Shown here piece by piece: positions 5,882 to 8,687 of a stretch of 8,687 nucleotides of DNA. Both the position numbers and the translations under genes were made by a program. Numbering within the stretch: the stretch's first letter is position 1; each line of letters opens with the position of its first letter. This stretch comes from an uncultured Lachnospiraceae bacterium. Its GTDB lineage: Bacteria; Bacillota; Clostridia; Lachnospirales; Lachnospiraceae. The stretch spans positions 1-8,687 of the forward strand of contig CATLGN010000051.1 in NCBI GenBank assembly GCA_949935685.1. Reading direction: 5' to 3'. The notes under the pieces were generated by a model. It did no database searches, was not told the DNA's origin, and saw only the letters and a list, made by a program, of their open reading frames with translations.

Positions 5882-7696
5882 TTGAACGCAGGGACGATAG
5901 AAAAAGGGACAAAAGGGTTCCGCAGTCTGACAGCCATGCTGATCACGATCATTTTTATAATGATCACCATTCCGGCGGTTTGTCTGGGCGGACTTGGAAT
6001 TTATTTTCTGAATCAGTCAATGGAGACGTCTGCGCGGCAGTATGAGGAGGCCATGACGGAAGGCTATCATATGGAAATCAAATCGCAGGTGCAGGCGGCG
6101 CTGGCAGCGGTACAGAGGTACTATGACATGAGCCAGAACGGCGAATTGACAGAGGAAGAAGCAAAGGAGCTGGCGAAAGAAGCCGTCCGCAGTATGCGTT
6201 ACCGTGACGATGCTTCGGGATACATATGGATTGACGGTGTGGACTATACGCTTGTCATGCATCCGATCCTGTCGGAGCAGGAAGGGGATAACCGTTATGA
6301 TATGACAGATCAGAACGGCGTTAAGGTGACACAGAATGTCGTGGCGACCGCACAGGCCGGCGGCGGATACAATTCTTTTTATTTTACGAAATCCGACGGG
6401 GTGACGGTTGCGCCCAAGGTGGCATACTCCGAATTGTTTGAGCCATGGGGATGGGCCATTGCCACCGGCAATTATGTAGATGATATGGAAGCGCAGATTG
6501 CCGGCGCAAAAGATGAGATTCATACGCATTTCAGACAGATGCTGATGGTATATGGCATTACGGCCGTTGTTGTTCTGGCAGCCGCGCTGGCAGTTGCCGC
6601 AGTCGGCGGCATCCGCATTACAGGCGGTATTAAGAAAGTGGAGGTCAACCTCCGGCAGGCTGCCACCGGAGATATGCGTTTTCAGGTTGACGCCAATCTG
6701 CTGAGACGCGCGGACGAAATCGGAGCGATGGCGCGTTCGCTGGAGGCGGTCAGGAGAGCGCTTACCAGTATGCTGGGCAGCGTCGTGGAAACCGGAAACG
6801 AACTCAATCACAGCAGCGAACGGTTTAGCGAGAAGTTTGAAAATATTTCTGACAGTATTAAAAATGTCAATAAGGCGATTGAGGAACTGGCGGAGGGCGC
6901 TACCAATCAGGCCAATGAAACGGAAACCGTCAACGACAAGATTGTGGAACTTGGCGGCGTTATCGAAGTGGAGCGAAACGGCGTATACAGACTGGAAGAA
7001 TCCGTGGGCGCTATGATGAAATATTCGTCGAATGCATCGGAGCGGATCAAAGAACTGGATCAGATCACGGATGTTACAATAGACGCGATTCAGGTCGTAT
7101 CGGAGCAGACGGGTAAAAATAACGAATCGGCCGCGAATATCAATAAAGCTGTGGAGATTATCAAAGGACTGGCTGCACAGACCAATCTGTTGTCACTCAA
7201 TGCCAGCATCGAGGCGGCGAGAGCCGGGGAAGCCGGCAGAGGCTTTGCCGTTGTGGCGGAAGAGATCAGAAACCTTTCGGAAGAGTCTTCCGGCAGCGCG
7301 CAGGAGATCGAAAGCATTGTCAGGGAGCTGACAAGTAATGTGGAGATTTCGGTTAATAAAATGCAGGAAGTGACTTCCAATGTACGGGAGCAGCGCAGAC
7401 AGCTTGACGAGACAGGAACGGCCTTCCGGAACCTGTACAATGAAATCAGTTCGGTGGAGACGGTATCCAAGGAGATTGGCGCGCAGACGGAGAAACTGGA
7501 TACACTGAAACAGATTGTCACGGACTCGGTGAATAATCTGGCAAGTGTGGTAGAGGAAAATGCGGCTTCCACGGAAGAAACGAGTGCAAGCATGGCGCTT
7601 CTGTCACAGACGATCGGAGAATGCACGGAAGATACGCTGCTGCTTGTGGAATTGAGCCAGCGGCAGCATGAAGAGACGGAAAAATTCAAGTTATAG
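5882..7696 (+). CDS. Methyl-accepting chemotaxis protein with sCache sensor
   Basis: This 604-residue membrane receptor relays an external ligand signal to CheA/CheW. A first membrane segment lies at about 18-42. An extracellular single-Cache (sCache_2) domain follows (about 60-205), with [29 protein letters not shown] and other typical family stretches. The second membrane segment is about 220-245, a HAMP linker about 246-300, and the signalling coiled coil runs from about 310 to the end. The conserved hairpin tip is [19 protein letters not shown] (433-451), and a methylation-type segment [12 protein letters not shown] is at 558-569. There is no C-terminal CheR-binding pentapeptide. The start is TTG at 5882, with GGAAGGTGGG at 5865-5874 upstream. 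An ATG at 5875 is in another frame. No che or flagellar genes are nearby, so it is an orphan receptor. Confidence 0.93.
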   Translation: MNAGTIEKGTKGFRSLTAMLITIIFIMITIPAVCLGGLGIYFLNQSMETSARQYEEAMTEGYHMEIKSQVQAALAAVQRYYDMSQNGELTEEEAKELAKEAVRSMRYRDDASGYIWIDGVDYTLVMHPILSEQEGDNRYDMTDQNGVKVTQNVVATAQAGGGYNSFYFTKSDGVTVAPKVAYSELFEPWGWAIATGNYVDDMEAQIAGAKDEIHTHFRQMLMVYGITAVVVLAAALAVAAVGGIRITGGIKKVEVNLRQAATGDMRFQVDANLLRRADEIGAMARSLEAVRRALTSMLGSVVETGNELNHSSERFSEKFENISDSIKNVNKAIEELAEGATNQANETETVNDKIVELGGVIEVERNGVYRLEESVGAMMKYSSNASERIKELDQITDVTIDAIQVVSEQTGKNNESAANINKAVEIIKGLAAQTNLLSLNASIEAARAGEAGRGFAVVAEEIRNLSEESSGSAQEIESIVRELTSNVEISVNKMQEVTSNVREQRRQLDETGTAFRNLYNEISSVETVSKEIGAQTEKLDTLKQIVTDSVNNLASVVEENAASTEETSASMALLSQTIGECTEDTLLLVELSQRQHEETEKFKL

Positions 7697-7759
7697 TCTG
7701 ATATATGCCGCCTCCCGGCAGGGGGGATACAGAGCCGGAGGCGGCAGAGGTGGTCAAAG

Positions 7760-7797
7760 AACCCGTATATGGCGGCAGTCCGTATGCGGGTTTTATC
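7760..7797. terminator. Terminator hairpin between chemoreceptor and cysteine-rich gene
   Basis: AACCCGTAT (7760-7768) pairs with ATGCGGGTT (7784-7792), nine pairs including one G-T wobble, followed by TTTTATC on the plus strand; on the minus strand TTCTTT follows. Two other hairpins sit beside it: a 10-bp TGCCGCCTCC/GGAGGCGGCA stem (7706-7746) without a T-run, and CATACGGG-AAA-CCCTGTATG (7797-7816). Together they fill the 135-base gap between the convergent genes. Confidence 0.55.
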
Positions 7798-7831
7798 ATA
7801 CGGGAAACCCTGTATGACAGGAAATCAGAAT

Positions 7832-8248
7832 TTATTCACATTTGCGGATACAGGGATTTTTGCAGTCGCATTCTGTTTCGGATACGCCGCCGCATTGAAT
7901 CTTTGTTTTGTCTATGGTGACGGATGCTCCAAAATGCAGAGGCAGCTTGACACAGATTTTCTGTGTTATGGTAAACTCGCATACCTGCCCTACTTCTCCC
8001 AGGCAGGCGTCGCCGGAGGTAATGATGGGAGAGCCGCAGCAGACTGTCGTACATGGTCCCGCCTTGGCAAAGGGCACTACTTTTACAGGGACGCTTACCA
8101 GATCGGACTGGTAAAATACATTGTTGCATGCCGCGGGAATCTCACATTCTCCTTCGTGGCATCCGCATCCTCTGGAACAGCCGTATGTTTCGTCCGAAAT
8201 GACTTCCAGAGCGGCTTCTTCCATATTCTGTTCATAAAATTCTTCCAT
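7832..8248 (-). CDS. Cysteine-rich hypothetical protein (16 Cys in 138 residues)
   Basis: I do not recognise a named family. The protein has an acidic N-terminus (MEEFYEQNMEEAALEV), a dense cysteine cluster (C24, C28, C30, C35, C41), a middle beta-rich part containing a CC pair (C70, C71) and TITQKICVKLPLHFGA, and a C-terminal cluster ECDCKNPCIRKCE (126-138). It has no signal peptide or membrane segment, so the cysteines suggest metal binding or a disulphide-linked structure such as a spore or cell-surface layer; this is inference. The start is decided by the ribosome site: TTTGGAG lies 6 bases before the ATG at 8248, and a TTG four codons earlier falls inside that site. It is divergent from the DUF3048 gene and convergent with the chemoreceptor. 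Confidence 0.82.
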   Translation of the reverse strand: MEEFYEQNMEEAALEVISDETYGCSRGCGCHEGECEIPAACNNVFYQSDLVSVPVKVVPFAKAGPCTTVCCGSPIITSGDACLGEVGQVCEFTITQKICVKLPLHFGASVTIDKTKIQCGGVSETECDCKNPCIRKCE

Positions 8249-8276
8249 GATTGACTCCAAAATTTATAGTTGCTTT

Positions 8277-8305
8277 ATCATATGAAAAAGGTTTGACGGT
8301 GTGAC
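8277..8305 (-). promoter_or_regulatory. Promoter candidate for the cysteine-rich gene
   Basis: On the minus strand GTCACA (8305-8300) and TATGAT (8282-8277) are 17 bases apart, a weak sigma-A-like pair. The same place reads CATATGATA (8284-8276), which fits the CATANNNTA -10 pattern of mother-cell sigma-K, with CACA 15 bases upstream. Either would start RNA about 20 bases before the ATG, leaving room for the ribosome site. Sequence alone does not decide between them. Confidence 0.45.
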
Positions 8306-8321
8306 AAAACAAGGGTATACT
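8293..8321 (+). promoter_or_regulatory. Sigma-A-type promoter for the DUF3048 gene
   Basis: TTGACG (8293-8298) and TATACT (8316-8321) are separated by 17 bases, 53 bases before the ATG. Its spacer overlaps the -35 of the divergent promoter for the cysteine-rich gene. Confidence 0.75.
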
Positions 8322-8374
8322 GGAAAGGAATAGAAAATGGGTGTTTGAAACCTGAAACAGTAAAGGAGGATACT

Positions 8375-8687
8375 ATGAAGTTTCAAAGAGTGGCAAAAGT
8401 GGTTTCCCTGCTGACAGCGCTGGCATGTATCGGCGCGGCGGTTCCGGCAGGCGTAGTACAGGCAGAAGAGACCCGAAGCGTATATACAAATGAGGTAATT
8501 TCACCGGAGCAGGCTCTTACCCGACCGATTGCGATTATGATGCCGACCGATAAAGTCGCGCAGCCGTCTTACGGGATCAGCAATGCCAAGGTTTTATATG
8601 AGATTATGGAAGAGGGGGACATTTCCCGCCAGATGGCTGTTATCGACGACTGGCAGGGCCTTTCCAAGATTGGCAATGTAAGGAGCT
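8375..8687 (+). CDS. DUF3048 (YerB-like) exported protein, N-terminal part
   Basis: Only the first 104 codons are present; the gene runs off the window. The start is clear: AGGAGG at 8364-8369, 5 bases before ATG. Residues 1-30 form a Sec signal peptide (MKFQRVAKVV, hydrophobic core, cleavage likely after VVQA at 30). The mature part shows the DUF3048 opening: RPIAIMMPTD, QPSYGISNAKVLYEIMEEG and ISRQMAVIDDW, as in the B. subtilis lipoprotein YerB. A cysteine at position 18 has ALA rather than a proper lipobox before it, so this copy is more likely released or otherwise held than lipid-anchored. The function of the family is not well established. Confidence 0.88.
   Translation, partial: MKFQRVAKVVSLLTALACIGAAVPAGVVQAEETRSVYTNEVISPEQALTRPIAIMMPTDKVAQPSYGISNAKVLYEIMEEGDISRQMAVIDDWQGLSKIGNVRS

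Noticed and set aside
7706..7746. 10-bp GC-rich hairpin as the main chemoreceptor terminator
   Set aside because: It has a 21-base loop and no T-run on either side; the hairpin at 7760-7792 with TTTT is a better candidate.

Overview
The window reads as a piece of chromosome from a Firmicute of class Clostridia, most likely family Lachnospiraceae. This is inferred from strong AGGAGG-type ribosome sites, balanced base composition, and the gene families present (YaaA, an NYN-LOTUS protein, AEC and AGCS transporters, an sCache chemoreceptor, a DUF3048 protein). No rRNA or tRNA gene is visible to confirm this.

Layout. Bases 29-330 hold a short CRISPR array with type I-C-like 33-bp repeats: three identical copies with one decayed copy at each end. 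yaaA (peroxide-stress/UPF0246) follows only 36 bases after the last repeat and ends at a rho-independent terminator. Next is a two-gene unit: an NYN nuclease-like protein with a C-terminal LOTUS domain, and a small unknown protein. A long bidirectional hairpin separates this unit from a convergent gene for a tandem-ACT amino-acid sensor (minus strand). The sensor gene and a plus-strand AEC-type efflux carrier are divergent. Their shared intergenic region is interrupted by a roughly 402-bp foldback element with no real gene, flanked by an exact 9-bp direct repeat; it looks like an inserted MITE-like element. The AEC gene is followed, without a terminator, by an AGCS sodium:alanine symporter. 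A chemoreceptor (sCache-HAMP-MCP signalling domain) has its own strong sigma-A-type promoter and a TTG start. It converges on a small, very cysteine-rich unknown protein (minus strand). Divergent from that gene is the start of a secreted DUF3048 protein cut by the window end.

How the parts work together. The AEC and AGCS genes probably form an operon for organic/amino-acid transport, with the divergent ACT protein a plausible amino-acid-responsive partner. The NYN-LOTUS protein and its small neighbour are probably co-expressed. No cas genes, transposase or che genes lie in the window, so the CRISPR array, the foldback element and the chemoreceptor must depend on machinery encoded elsewhere.

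The best candidate for something undescribed is the foldback element at 2837-3256, including the way its target duplication coincides with the -35 region of the downstream promoter. The cysteine-rich protein and the two-gene NYN-LOTUS unit come next.
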